Positions 1 to 13,400 of a stretch of 48,396 nt of DNA are shown here, piece by piece. The notes beneath the pieces were generated by a model. The model saw only the letters and a program-made list of their open reading frames with translations, ran no database searches and was not told where the DNA came from. Location: assembly GCA_001655205.1 (NCBI GenBank), contig LPNZ01009187.1, forward strand, positions 1 through 48,396. Reading direction: 5' to 3'. The position numbers and the translations under genes are program-made. Every line of letters starts with the position of its first letter. The stretch's first letter is position 1. The stretch comes from Lenisia limosa. Its lineage: Eukaryota; Breviatea.

Positions 1-52
1 ATATCAAAAAATGAATGGTAAATATGCATGATAACTATATACAAGAAAGCAG

Positions 53-321
53 AGAATATTTTGAATGATTTTTACTCCCTGGCCCACGTAGAGCACTGGA
101 TGATAGGCAAGATCCAAAGGACTACGACAGAGCTTCCAGTCGGGGATATCGTCGAGAGTTCTATAGCAATCATATTATTGTTTACAATATATCACGTTCA
201 CAACTTTGTACTGTTGTTATTTCAAACAGCAAGAAAACAGACGATTAACCTACCCAGGAACACTAATATTGATGACGTGTTTCAACAGGCCAAGGATATG
301 ATTTCGAGCCTCAAGATCTAA
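53..321 (+). CDS. 3' end of an unrecognised gene (last two exons)
   Basis: Two exons fit one frame. An acceptor near 52 opens an exon to about 157, a donor GTTCTA follows, and the final exon runs 230-321 and ends in TAA. The junction is phase-consistent and gives ...GDIVE-TRKQTINLPRNTN... followed by a helical tail ending SSLKI. No domain is recognisable in the ~65 residues visible. The rest of the gene lies left of the window. A second forward frame in the first exon is also open, so the model is moderate at best. Confidence 0.4.
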
Positions 322-1132
322 AAGATCAAAATAGTGTACCGTATACATCACTGAAGAAAAGAAAAAAGCTATTTGTTTTAATTAATGTAGCAATTTAAGC
401 TATCCTCCGATGAGTTACAAATTGTCGCTTTTTGATCAAAATCAGTATGCAACCCAGCCTGGAAAAGACTCTCTTCGTTGGATTTTCTCAAGGAGGCCTG
501 GAAACAACCTCAGGTTAAAGTCATGTGATCGCTATTATGGGAGGGCAGTGCACGTCACCGAAGGGCGAAGAATTAGGGTTTGAAAATAAAAAATAAAAAG
601 GGGGACTCCGGCGGAATGAACGTCCTTCTTCACTTTCTGGCGATCATTCAAGAGTATTTTTGGGGCTCTATGACAAAATACGACGCTGTAGTTGCATTTC
701 TGAAAATCCGACCAAAAATGCGTTCGAGTAGAAATAGTGTTTGCATAATGCACCTGCTCTCCATATGATATATACATATACTATATATAATTATATATAT
801 TTTATATATAGTATACTATATATGATCATATGATATATAGTATATTATATTATCCCTATTATCAAAAAAAGCTCACCCTTTTCAGGGGTTTCTTTGTTCG
901 GTTTCAAAAGAGATACAGTGACTGACACATTCGGTGCAAGACAGTCGGGGTAGCTCTCTGCTGCGTTTTCTCCACTCGTGGTCCTGTAAGATGAGATGCC
1001 GATGTGTCTTGATACGATAAATTAACTGAAACCGTAGAAACCACGTTGAACAAAAGAGCAAAAATCAGAAGAGATAGCTAATGTCTATTACATCATCATA
1101 GAACAAAATAGCAAAAATCAGACTTATGTTTA
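322..1132. other. Intergenic stretch with an AT palindrome tract
   Basis: No convincing gene is visible between the upstream stop and the 3' end of the reverse gene at 1133. Positions 768-855 are almost pure TA with nested palindromes (TATATAGTATACTATATA type), able to form hairpins or cruciforms. The short open frames here lack splice support, codon structure or recognisable protein character. Confidence 0.6.
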
Positions 1133-2424
1133 TTACATCTCATACTTTTGAAACTTGATGTCTTCAACAGTGATTTTGGAAATGTCAAAGCCGGAGAAGT
1201 ATATTTCGCTCAACGCTGCAGCAATCTTCTGAGAAATAGCAAGGCGAATGGGCCTATTTGGTCATCGAGGGGGAGGGGAAATGGAAATGCATGAAACACA
1301 AAAGTAAAAATTCAACTCTCGAATAGTTTCAGCCACACTTGGAGCAAAATTTAAGAAGAATGGGGAGGTAAGATATGTACAGATAACTACAATCATTCTC
1401 TGGTATTTTTTGAAGTTTTTTGAAGAGTTCAGCACAAAACAAACCGTGGGAGGTACTTTTTGATGTCCTTGTTACGTGAGAAGGCAGTTAAACAGCCAGG
1501 GTAGTAAGTACGGAGAGCAACTTCACGCCCCTTTGTGAGTTAATTCAGAGACGTTCCAGAAAGCCAAACCTGATACTCTGCAACTTCATGAATTTCCGCC
1601 AAAACACCAGGTGCCATATTGAAAGCAATGACCTGATGAAAATGAGCTTGCGCAACATCTTCAACATCCTTTCTTCAGCTGAAAAAAAGCTACTTTATCT
1701 GATAAACCCACCCCTACCTCAATATTGGCCTGAATATCTTCTGCAAAATCTACTGCCTATGGGAGTTAACTTATAGCGAATGAGACAGTAGCGAAGTAGT
1801 CAGCTCACCGCAATTTCAAACCTCCTATCTCCAGCAAAGCCAAAATAGCGTGTGGGATGATCTAAAAGGATCAAAACAACAACTTCCCAACCTCTATGGG
1901 CTGTAATATTGTCGATAGTAACCTCCAGTCCACTTTGCGTCACCAGTGTTGAATCAAAGCTACTCACTTCATTCTCATCCCTGACAGTAAGTAAGACCGT
2001 GTTAAAACAAGAACAATTAAAATATAACCGCTATAATTAGTGTTTTACACGTCTCTCGTACTTGTAAATGTCATTTTCTTTCGCCTTTTCAATAAGAAAC
2101 TCAGAGACTTCATCCAATCCATTGACTTCATAGAAATCCTGCAATAAACTGGTGCGCAAAACTGTCAAACCTGGTTGTCTTTGCGCTCCTTCAGCTCATC
2201 TATGATACTAAACTTAGATGTGTACTCATAGAGCTTCCAGGTACGATGACGAGGGGCCTCACTAAGAGATGTAAGGAAGCGTGGCTAAGAAGGAACATGG
2301 TAGATCTCAGTCAAAAACTTTGTTTGTATTACCCAATTAAGAATATTGCTTTATTAAAGAATAAAAATGAGGACGCCACGATTACGACTTACCTGGGTAC
2401 ATTGTCCCAAACTGAAGGTGCCAT
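1133..2424 (-). CDS. Unknown ~240-aa protein, about eight exons
   Basis: The start ATG is at 2424 (MAPSVWDNVPS...) and TAA is at 1133-1135. Supported exons include 2393-2424, 2171-2261 and 2062-2138, then exons around 1800-1980, 1710-1750, 1570-1660, 1450-1535 and 1135-1255. Junction phases match, for example KDENE across the third intron. Readable pieces are RHRTWKLYEYTSKFSIIDEL, RGWEVVVLILLDHPTRYFGF and a C-terminus IRLAISQKIAAALSEIYFSG. I do not recognise the family. There is no signal peptide or membrane segment, so it is probably a soluble cytosolic or nuclear protein. The start lies 196 bp from the divergent Y14 start. The middle exon (about 1570-1680) has two competing frames and is the weak point. 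Confidence 0.6.
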
Positions 2425-2620
2425 GTTAATTTAAGTGTACTTCGAGGCTTAACAGTTCATACTCTAATTAATTATGTAATTGAGAGTTTGCACACATTGC
2501 ACAGTTACAATCACTGGGCGACAAATATAAACACCCAGGAAAGAGTCCTTTTTCACTGTTTTCCGCTTTTTCCTTTTCCCCTTCTTTTTGCTTAGATAGA
2601 AAGTTGAGAAGCAGGACAGA

Positions 2621-3308
2621 ATGGCAAGAGATGGTATGTGTGGGGTTTTTTCTTAAATAATGAACTCCTCTACGCCTTTATTTCAAGGCCACTGTCCTTA
2701 ATTAATCTCATTTTATGTAGGAGACAACTATGGGCCCATGAAATGTACGTGATGAGANNNNNNNNNNNNNNNNNNNNNNNNNNNNNNNNNNNNNNNNNNN
2801 NNNNNNNNNNNNNNNNNNNNNNNNNNNNNNNNNNNNNNNNNNNNNNNNNNNNNNNNNNNNNNNNNNNNNNNNNNNNNNNNNNNNNNTGTGTTGTAATTTG
2901 GTTGTAACAATAAAGTAATAATGTGGAGATAGGAGTACATGAAAAGTTTGCATTAACGTTCACAGCTGTTGAAGGCTGGGTAATTATGGCAAGCAACATC
3001 CATTCCGAGGCTACCGAGGAGGACATCACCGACCTTTTCTCTGATGCAGGAGAAGTGAAAAACCTCCACCTCAACATTGACAGAAAGTCTGGTTTTGTTA
3101 AGGTTTGTTTTATTGACTTGAGTTTGATTTTTGAGCAAAGTGATAACTTGTTTAGGGTTATGCTCTTATTGAGTACGCCACCAAGGCTGAGGCTATGGAG
3201 GCCATCCAGACTGTTGACGGAAAGGACCTTCTTGGACAGGAGGTTGCTGTATCTTGGGCTTTCACCATGGGTCCCTCTGACCCCATTTCTACCTCAACTT
3301 CTTCTTAG
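2621..3308 (+). CDS. RBM8A: Y14 / RBM8A, exon junction complex RNA-binding subunit
   Basis: Three exons, 2621-2633, 2966-3102 and 3156-3308, encode about 100 residues: MARD, then VEGWVIMASNIHSEATEED, the RNP2-like region, SGFVKGYALIEYAT (RNP1 position) and LLGQEVAVSWAF. This is the single RRM of Y14 almost end to end, including the EGW entry and the EEATEEDI-like helix typical of the family. Y14 is known to pair with Mago in the exon junction complex, marking spliced mRNAs. The short N-terminal tail and short Ser/Thr C-tail leave little beyond the RRM, whereas animal Y14 carries longer arms. The first intron holds the 2758-2886 gap. The first exon is only 13 nt. An active EJC fits the high intron density here. 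Confidence 0.93.
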
Positions 3309-3761
3309 GGTTGGAGGGGAACAATTTTTCGTTCATAAGGAATGGTTGCTATATTCACTGATTTTCCAAATATTGCCGAGGTTTTAATTTCACTGAATGA
3401 AGCACTTCAACTGATCACAAGCGTATCATATGGATGTCTTTTTTTTTTTTCTTTTAATTATAGTTAGAAAATCGAAAGTTTTGTGTTGTGAATGCCTCTT
3501 TACACCTCTAGTTTGACTCCTGATGTATTGTACTACTAATTGTTTGTTTTGTTTTGTCTGTTTGTGTAGTATAATGGTAATGTGACCCGAAGTATAATAT
3601 GTGACAAAGTATTGAATCAACCTGTTAAAGTTATTTGAACATTGCCTGTCATTAATCCCTGCGCCCAGTGGTAAATAGCCATGGTATGCAATAAATAAGA
3701 AACAACAAAAGAAGAGAAGAGAAAAAACTACCAAGCCGATTAATGGTTGATGATACGCAAA
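3309..3761. other. Convergent 3' spacer, no gene seen
   Basis: The spacer lies between the Y14 stop and the stop of the reverse UGP gene. It holds a T-run at 3437-3450 and AT-rich sequence. No open frame has splice or domain support. It probably contains both 3' UTRs. Confidence 0.6.
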
Positions 3762-6494
<2,733 letters not shown>

Positions 6495-6702
6495 TTTACA
6501 AAATAATAAGAAATGAGCAACTCAAACGACAATTAAAATACTTAAGTGGAGATTAGGAGGAAATCGGTAATAACAAGAGATAATACACAAAAACACACAC
6601 TAACAACAACAACACAAACACTAATATAAAAAAAAGGAAAAAAAACTTGAACGAAAAGTATGATCTTGAGGATCAGAACGATATTCCTTAAAAGGCAAGT
6701 TG

Positions 6703-7429
6703 TCACTTAATGGCTGTTTGTCTTTTGAGTCGCAACTTGAAAGGCGACAGGCGGCTTGAAATAACCTTGTTATAAACGAGGTTGGCTGAATTCTTGAAGC
6801 AGACAGACATAGTTGGGGCTTAAACTTATTCAAACCTGTGCATTCAGTGTTTCCTGAAGAATGGGCGTCAGCATTTTCTAAGAAGGGGTAACAAGGGCCA
6901 CACGTTGGTGATTGGGGAGATCACTGTTCAACCAAGAGCAAGACAGTCCGGTGGTCCATTTGCGTTGCTACACTGTTAAAAAATTTAAACCTACAGCAAG
7001 CGCTGCCATTTAGAGCTGGGACCGTGCAGTTGGACCATGTTTTATCGGTGACAAAGCAACCGAAGGCGGTTTCGTTAATATCTGGGTTATGAATAATAGA
7101 TAAGTTCAATTGGACGTTACAATCGTAACATACTTTCAGGGAGCCATCTGCAATAGTTGTGGTTGCTCAGACCATATTCCTTATGGAGCCAGACGTCAAC
7201 AGGAGTTGATACATCGTAATCGGTCTATATAGTGACTTGGTGAACAAGGGTGAATTGTTAAGTTGTAGTATCATACTGGTAAGTCGCCGTCTTGTGGCTG
7301 CCAATCAGCCCATATTTGACAAGGACCGGTCAGCAGGAACGGATGAAATAATCAATATAACACCATATAATTGAATGAATGTGAGTTCCCCATACATGTG
7401 AGAACGATGAAAAGGAAGACCTTTTCCAT
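6703..7429 (-). CDS. Small secreted Cys-rich protein, SRCR-receptor paralogue
   Basis: ATG at 7429 opens a likely signal peptide (MEKVFLFIVLT). A phase-matched intron leads to YGDLPTDYDVSTPVDVWLHK near 7150-7225. Later exons carry NPDINETAFGCFVTDK and TVPALNGSACC (about 7000-7110) and ENADAHSSGNTEC (about 6850-6885). The last exon gives NLVYNKVISSRL and a TGA at 6703-6705. DYDVSTPVDVWLHKEYG resembles DYVPSGDTEKMPIHIYAPLC of the neighbouring receptor. A frame-shifted PTCGPCY beside ENADAHSSGNTEC matches its NTCGPCYRHHF linker. Reading all pieces in one frame needs two tiny introns (25 and 23 nt) or a frameshift, so the gene may be damaged or misassembled. It lies 208 bp upstream of the UGP start on the same strand. 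Confidence 0.5.
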
Positions 7430-7591
7430 TTCGAGAATATATGAAAAACCCGGTACCAACAGCAATAAGAACGACTCTCTAAGCGGTAAAAAATCTCATC
7501 CATCTCTCTAGAATGTGTTTGACGTACCTTGTCCAGTGATTTCAAACCACCACTAAAAACTATCCAAGAATCTGATGCTTACTTATTCTAG

Positions 7592-9925
7592 GCTTATGGG
7601 ACTCTGAAATGAGAGTTGTCGATTGTGACGTCAATTTTAACCACTGTCGTATTGAAATCTACCATGATGCATCTGGGGCATTTGCGATGATAGGTGGGCT
7701 GCAAATCCTTCTTGAAATCCGTTTGTTTTATTCTTATTATCTAGTGCTTCCCATACAGAAGCTGCAATTAGGTGTTTGAAAGCTGGTCACCCCCATGGTG
7801 GTCTTTTGTTTGATGACCCCGATAACGGTCTGTTCAAACTCTATATGCATCTCAATATAACATTTCGCTCTAACTATGTAGTACACTCTGGTACCGGACC
7901 CATGTGGCTTGATTCATGCGTTTGTCTTTTGGGTGTGTCTGTCTTCCGACAACACTCGTTTTGACTGATATAGGAACCGAAACTGAACCGCGCGACAGCT
8001 GAATGTTCGGAATCCCGCGATTGCGATACGTTGAATCAGTAGGCTGGTGCTTTCACTGTCTATTGCCAATTTTGGCCAGATTTCTCAAGAGTAAAGTAAA
8101 AACAAGATAGAAACTGATAAATCTCTTTCACCACACCTCATCATATCTTTACCCCGGACAATTCCAGCGAGCCATGCACAATCAAAACGAATACATGTGG
8201 CCCATGCTACCGGCATCACTTCAGCGAAGTCAATGACTACTTTGGGAACGACAAGTGTGAAGCTCCTGCGCCTCCTGAAATGAGAATGGTGGATTGCACC
8301 GGAAAGTAGGTTTTAGTTGGGTCGTCATATATCTGCAAATTGCAATCGTAACCCATACGTCAATACCAACACTTTTAACTTCTTAGAGGTTGTCGCCTCG
8401 AGATCAAAAGCCCAAGTGATGAATGGGGTACCATATGCGGTGTCTCTTTCTCGGATACGGACACATGGGCCGCGTGCAAACACGTGAGTGAAGATCGTGT
8501 TGCTTGTTATCTATCCAAATTTTGATACTGTGTATTTTGGATTAAGATACTTAGATGGGCTTCCGATCGGGACAAGTCTCAATTCAGCCTCTTGACTATG
8601 TTCCCAGTGGTGATACCGAGAAAATGCCCATCCACATATACGCCCCGTTGTGCAAAGAGCACGACATTAGTCTGAGCACCTGCCTTGTATGTTATTTTGT
8701 ATTGCCATCATAATATAGGGTTTTTCGTTCAGAGAGAAAGATGATGTTCCAGCTCAGTGCTCACACCCAACAGTTGGTTTTGAGCGGCGGGCAATTATTC
8801 AGAAATTATCATAACTACTTTCATGAATTCAAATTTCTAACCTGTAAGAGTGTGGGTCCTAGTCCCACCTAGCATACATCTGGTTACATCACTTTCCACA
8901 AGACGCGTGGATTCAATGTACAAATGCATGTGCTGGGCCAAAGAGTGCCGCCTTCAACCTGAGATGCTACAAGTTTATGTGTCACCTCTCTAGGGATCCG
9001 ACAGTTGGTAAATTCGCCGACTTTGATGGCGAATTGCTGCCTGTGTGGAATGGATGGAACAGAGTGAGCGGTGCAACCTAGGCTTTTTTACTCCGATGTA
9101 AATGCGTTTGATAATATTTATTTTCAAAACAAAATACCATCCTTCTCACATCATAGATCTTCAAATGGGTTGATGGAGAAACGCTGCTCTTCGAAGACTG
9201 GAAACTTGGAGAGCCGAATAACTATGTAAGTCCCCTTAATGATTTCCATCAAAAGTTGACAAGTAACATACAATTGTATCTGACAGCTATTTGTCCCATG
9301 ACACTTCAAGGATAACTCTGAGGACTGCGTTGAAAGAGCTGAAGCGTCACTCAATTTCCTTTGGAACGACGGGAAGTGTCGTTTGACACAGGTTTGCCTA
9401 CTCGTCACTATAGTTGACGGTTTATGTATGAAAATATAAAGATGATATAATACTATGTAAATATGTGAAACAACTGTTGATTCCGAAGCCGATAATCCAA
9501 TGTTACTATTTAGGGATACATGTGGGAAGCGGCCTCCCTATCTTGTGAGGGAGTGGTAATTGGCGATCTGGAACTCGATGCTGATTGTACCATTTGATTT
9601 TGAAATACGTGCACGCTCATCAAATTGTTGCTTATATAATATCTTCCAAGGTGTTGGTGTCGTTGTTGTTTCGGGTTTAGCTGCAGTGCTCCTGTTCTGC
9701 TTCATGGAGTCACCGTCAAAGAAGCGCAAAAACAGAAAAGTGTGGATATACCTTCATGCCAATCTCTCACATATCACCTTTCATAATTTTGCTGAATTGT
9801 AACCATTTCAGGTTGGAGATAACGTTGGAAAGAACGTCACTGGAGCGTCCGACATTCACGTCCCAGCGGATGTTGACATTGACAGTCCGTGGAATAACAC
9901 GCAACACTCAGTGACAGCATGGTGA
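7592..9925 (+). CDS. Membrane receptor with two SRCR-like repeats and a C-type lectin domain
   Basis: Domains in order: SRCR-like repeat 1 (7609-7965) starting EMRVVDCDVNFNHCRIEIYH and ending WLDSCVCLLG; a Cys linker (7977-8265) with CTIKTNTCGPCYRHHF; SRCR repeat 2 (8268-8760) with MRMVDCTGKGCRLEIKSPSD, EWGTICGVSF, TWAACKHMGF and LCKEHDISLSTC; and a C-type lectin-like domain (8895-9545) with KWVDGETLLFEDW, GEPNNY, EDCVE, LWNDGKCR and a final SCEG. A membrane segment (9650-9710, VGVVVVSGLAAVLLFCF) is followed by a basic stop-transfer SKKRKNRK and a ~35-aa tail ending TGA at 9923-9925. EPN plus WND are the motifs of calcium-dependent mannose-type lectins. At least ten exons join in phase. The 5' end is unclear: no signal-peptide exon is visible between 7430 and 7592, so the start given is the first supported exon. 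Confidence 0.85.
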
Positions 9926-10127
9926 AAAACATGATGGAGAAGTGCCCTGCCCTTGGCCCTGAGTTCAAGGAGTTCGTCATTGCCTGTTTCCCAGGGTGTT
10001 GTTTTACAGCCCACTTATGACGACATATTAATAATTATGTATTTTGAGCCTGCTAATCAATAGGACTGCAGCCTCTGCCACTCCCGTTTCCCAGCTCCTT
10101 TGTCCAAGCAACCAAAAAGCTGACTAA
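9919..10127 (+). CDS. Doubtful small ORF overlapping the receptor stop
   Basis: An ATG at 9919, in another frame and overlapping the lectin-receptor stop, reads MVKNMMEKCPALGPEFKEFV up to a possible donor near 9999. An acceptor near 10064 joins in phase to TAASATPVSQLLCPSNQKAD and a TAA at 10125-10127. The product would be ~46 aa. It could be an alternative C-terminus reached by different splicing or a frameshift, a tiny gene, or chance. No family is recognised. Confidence 0.2.
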
Positions 10128-10448
10128 GAGTGGGCTGTCGCGTGTTGGTGTTTCACTTCGGCTATAAAAAGACTGCATTTCTCGATATAGAGTGCATCGT
10201 AGGGAAATATCGATATTTAAGATTTTTTTTGTCAATGAAAGTTATCTAACATTTTAGATGGTAAAGAGTACCAATTGGTTTAGTTGCCAAGTTGTGTAGT
10301 ATGTAAGTAGTATATATGATGTATATTAGTAGTAGTTATTCGTGGTTAGGTTTTATTGATAGATTGATTTTGATACCAAAATGGAATTTCACGTGAAAAA
10401 GAACCTCTATCATTAAAATATTCATACCATACCAACAAATTGACAGAC
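9926..10448. other. Convergent 3' spacer with a decayed MITE
   Basis: Apart from the doubtful small ORF, this spacer between the lectin receptor and SDA1 holds a degenerate family A element at about 10150-10233 and AT-rich sequence. There is no strong gene signal. Confidence 0.55.
10150..10233 (+). mobile_element. Family A MITE, degenerate copy
   Basis: It begins TTTCACTTCGGCTATAAAAA, continues GACTGCATTTCTCGATA and ATATCGATATTTAAGA, and ends in a T-run. It keeps the order of the family consensus (TIR, GACTGAATTTCTCGATAAA, TATCGATATTT, TTTTT) but lacks a clean right inverted repeat. Confidence 0.55.
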
Positions 10449-13400
10449 TTATGCCTTGCCCTTCTTTTTCTTTTCGATTTGCTTCTGCTTGAGATTCTAG
10501 AGTGATTAGCGGCTGGAAGAAAAGAAAAATCGAAATGAGTGTCGGAGGAACTTTTGAATGAAAGCTACATGAAGAGTTATCGCAAACAGTAGAAATAGGA
10601 GTGTTAACCTTTCAATTCCATTTGCATTTACATCCCCCCCCCCCCAACCCGTTTCTGTCGCTGGCCAAGGAGCTGTTTTTCTCTGACCTCTCTCTTTTGG
10701 CGAACCTGGGTTGGTAAGCATCCGAAAAAACACACACTGTGTCAGTTTTAAACGTGAAAGCAATGGTATTCTTCGTGACCAAAAACTCATCAAATCTCCA
10801 GTAGACCCCCGACCATAAGATAGGGCTTGTTGACGAGCTTGTCTTGGTTGGTGGAGCCTCCAGCGGCCTTTTTTTTCATCATCTTTAGGGCTCCGGATGT
10901 CAGGCGGGCCTCCTCGGGGTCCAACTACAAATCAGAGCAGTTTCGGAGAACTTTCCTATGAACCAAAAAGAGTGACAATATTGATATTCTCAAATTATAC
11001 CGCACCCCCATCCATACCGCAGCATGTGCGAGCCTCTGAGCTTTGTTTTGCTTTTCCCTCTTCCTTGCGGTGTCGAGGTCTTCGCCATGAAGAACAGCCT
11101 TTGAGAACTTCACACTACGTTCGGTGAGAGCTCGAGAATTAAATTCCAAAACGGGGGACATCAGTAGTTTTTGGCAGGAACACTAAAAACAGGCATAACA
11201 AATTTGCAAAAGCTCAGCCAAAAGCCCACCCCTGTCTCTCCTTCTGTTCTCTGAGTTCGTCAAGACGCTCAAAGTCGGCGGGGGTCAGGATTCGACCAGC
11301 ATCAATCTTCTTCTTAGGCTCTTCCTCTTCCACTTCAGTAGTCTCAACGACAGCTTCTCTAGATGGAATGAGGTCATAATATGTTGGTGGCACCGTCGAA
11401 CACCATGGAAACTAACACAAATAAAATAATGATATGTTGAACTTTTAACATCTAAAGAAATTGGGATTTTCACTCCAATACAGAGCACGTGGCCACCCAA
11501 AAGTCTCACCCCTTCCTGGCCTTCTTGCTGTCGTTCTGATCCTCATCATCGTCCGACGTGGGGCGTTGGCGTTTGGCTGGACGCTTCTTAGAGTCCTCAT
11601 CAGACTCATCATCGGAAATCTGAGCAGTGAGCAAGGGTTGAGAAAGAAGTTCCTATTCATGTGTGGCATAAAGCTGATACTCTCCCCCCACGTTAATGAA
11701 GTCCTTGCCTCCGTCGTCGTCACTGTGACTGACGTTGATCCATTCTCCATCACTATCGCTATCGGAATCTGCAGGGGGAATCAAAGTTTAACACTACCAA
11801 TGATTCCATTATAGAAAAAAAAAAGTGGAATTAAGACATGAGAAAAACTAATCTGATTTAGTGAGAAAAAATAATNNNNNNNNNNNNNNNNNNNNNNNNN
11901 NNNNNNNNNNNNNNNNNNNNNNNNNNNNNNNNNNNNNNNNNNNNNNNNNNNNNNNNNNNNNNNNNNNNNNNNNGTTGTCCTCATTTTCAGCAGCCTCAGC
12001 CTTTTCTTTGTCCAGAATTTCAAGGAGTTCTTGGTCAGCGACACCTACGTCGGGTAAACAAAAAGATTGAAGGATGTCCCAATGTTTGCCATATTCTCAC
12101 AAAACAGACCTTCAGCGGCCCTGTCCTCTCCAAAACGAAGGGGGTCGACAGTCTTGGTTGACGCATTACGGCCCTAATAATTCAGCGGGTGAAATGGGAT
12201 GATAGTTAAATACATGAAATAAAAAAAATATAAAAGGCTAAAGCCGCCAACATCATATTATAAGCTAAAATAAGAATCAGATAATAACGAAGCCAAGCTA
12301 TCTGTGTACCGCCAACCGCCCATCTGGATGGTAAGCCCGATATGCCACAAACCTTGTCTTTCCTTCTGAGCATGTCGGGGGCGACTTCACGGAAGAGCCC
12401 GATCAACGACCTGGCGGCCATTGTCACACCCTGTTCAATGAGCTTAATGGCCTCTTCATTTGCCTATTCATTTGCAGTCTGTGTTGCCACTATATCAACA
12501 GTAAGCTGATCCTCTTCCCACCTTGTCCTTGTGTTGTTGGTACATGGTGAGGTCTTGGAGGAGCTCTTTGTTCATTGAAAGGGGCTGGCGACTGCAAATC
12601 TCGCGAATGGTGTTCAAACTAAACGGTAAGCCTCGACTGAGCTACCAACATGTCGTACCAGTAACATAATCAGATAAAAAACACAAAGTGAAAACAATAC
12701 CTGATATAAAAAAACACCTTTATGTATAAATAAATATAATGAATAGGACAGATTGCCACCACCACCTGCCAGCATACCCGACAGTGATTGCAGGGTTCGA
12801 AGAATGATCGTTGACAAACTTGTTCGCCAAAATGGTGATAACAGGTTGAAGGTCCTCCTAGGGCGATAAGCTGGCAATGGTAGTAATTGTGTTGTATGTA
12901 CTCAAGAAATATATATGACATAGTATATGATATATCCACCATTGGGATATCATATTTTTTGAATCATGCCTCGGACATACCGGGGGCACAAGGCTGTGGA
13001 CCGCCTGAGCAAGGTTTGCCAAAATCGTGGTCACGTGCTCCTGGGAAGTTAGACTGTTTAAAAGAAACGGGGGGGGGGGGGGNNNNNNNNNNNNNNNNNN
13101 NNNNNNNNNNNNNNNNNNNNNNNNNNNNNNNNNNNNNNNNNNNNNNNNNNNNNNNNNNAATTGCAAACCTGGGAGGGCTGGATGTACTTCTGAAGGTAGG
13201 GGTAGATGTTGAGGAGGAGGAGGTCATGGGCAGCAATCAGACGGGAGATGAGGGAACTGAAATGTCAGTCTTTTATTCGTTCTATTTTGAATGACGCGTT
13301 TATCATTTCTCATGTTGCCAAACAACATTTAACACTCGCTATTATCAATCACTCACATGAGCATAATGCGGAATTCAAATTTTTCGTTGCATCTCTTCAG

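Noticed and set aside
580-768. 62-aa forward ORF in the first spacer, with an overlapping reverse frame
   Set aside because: Both strands are open by chance over this short stretch. There is no splice pattern, motif or neighbour support.
6840-6990. Forward open frame (CIQCFLKNGRQHFLRRGNK) opposite the short SRCR-like gene
   Set aside because: It has no homology to SRCR or lectin sequence and no good splice links, while the reverse strand has a signal peptide and motifs shared with the neighbouring receptor.
8850-8880. GGGTCCTAGTCCCACC, vaguely like a tRNA T-arm
   Set aside because: No acceptor stem, D-arm or anticodon arm can be built around it, and it lies in an intron of the lectin receptor.
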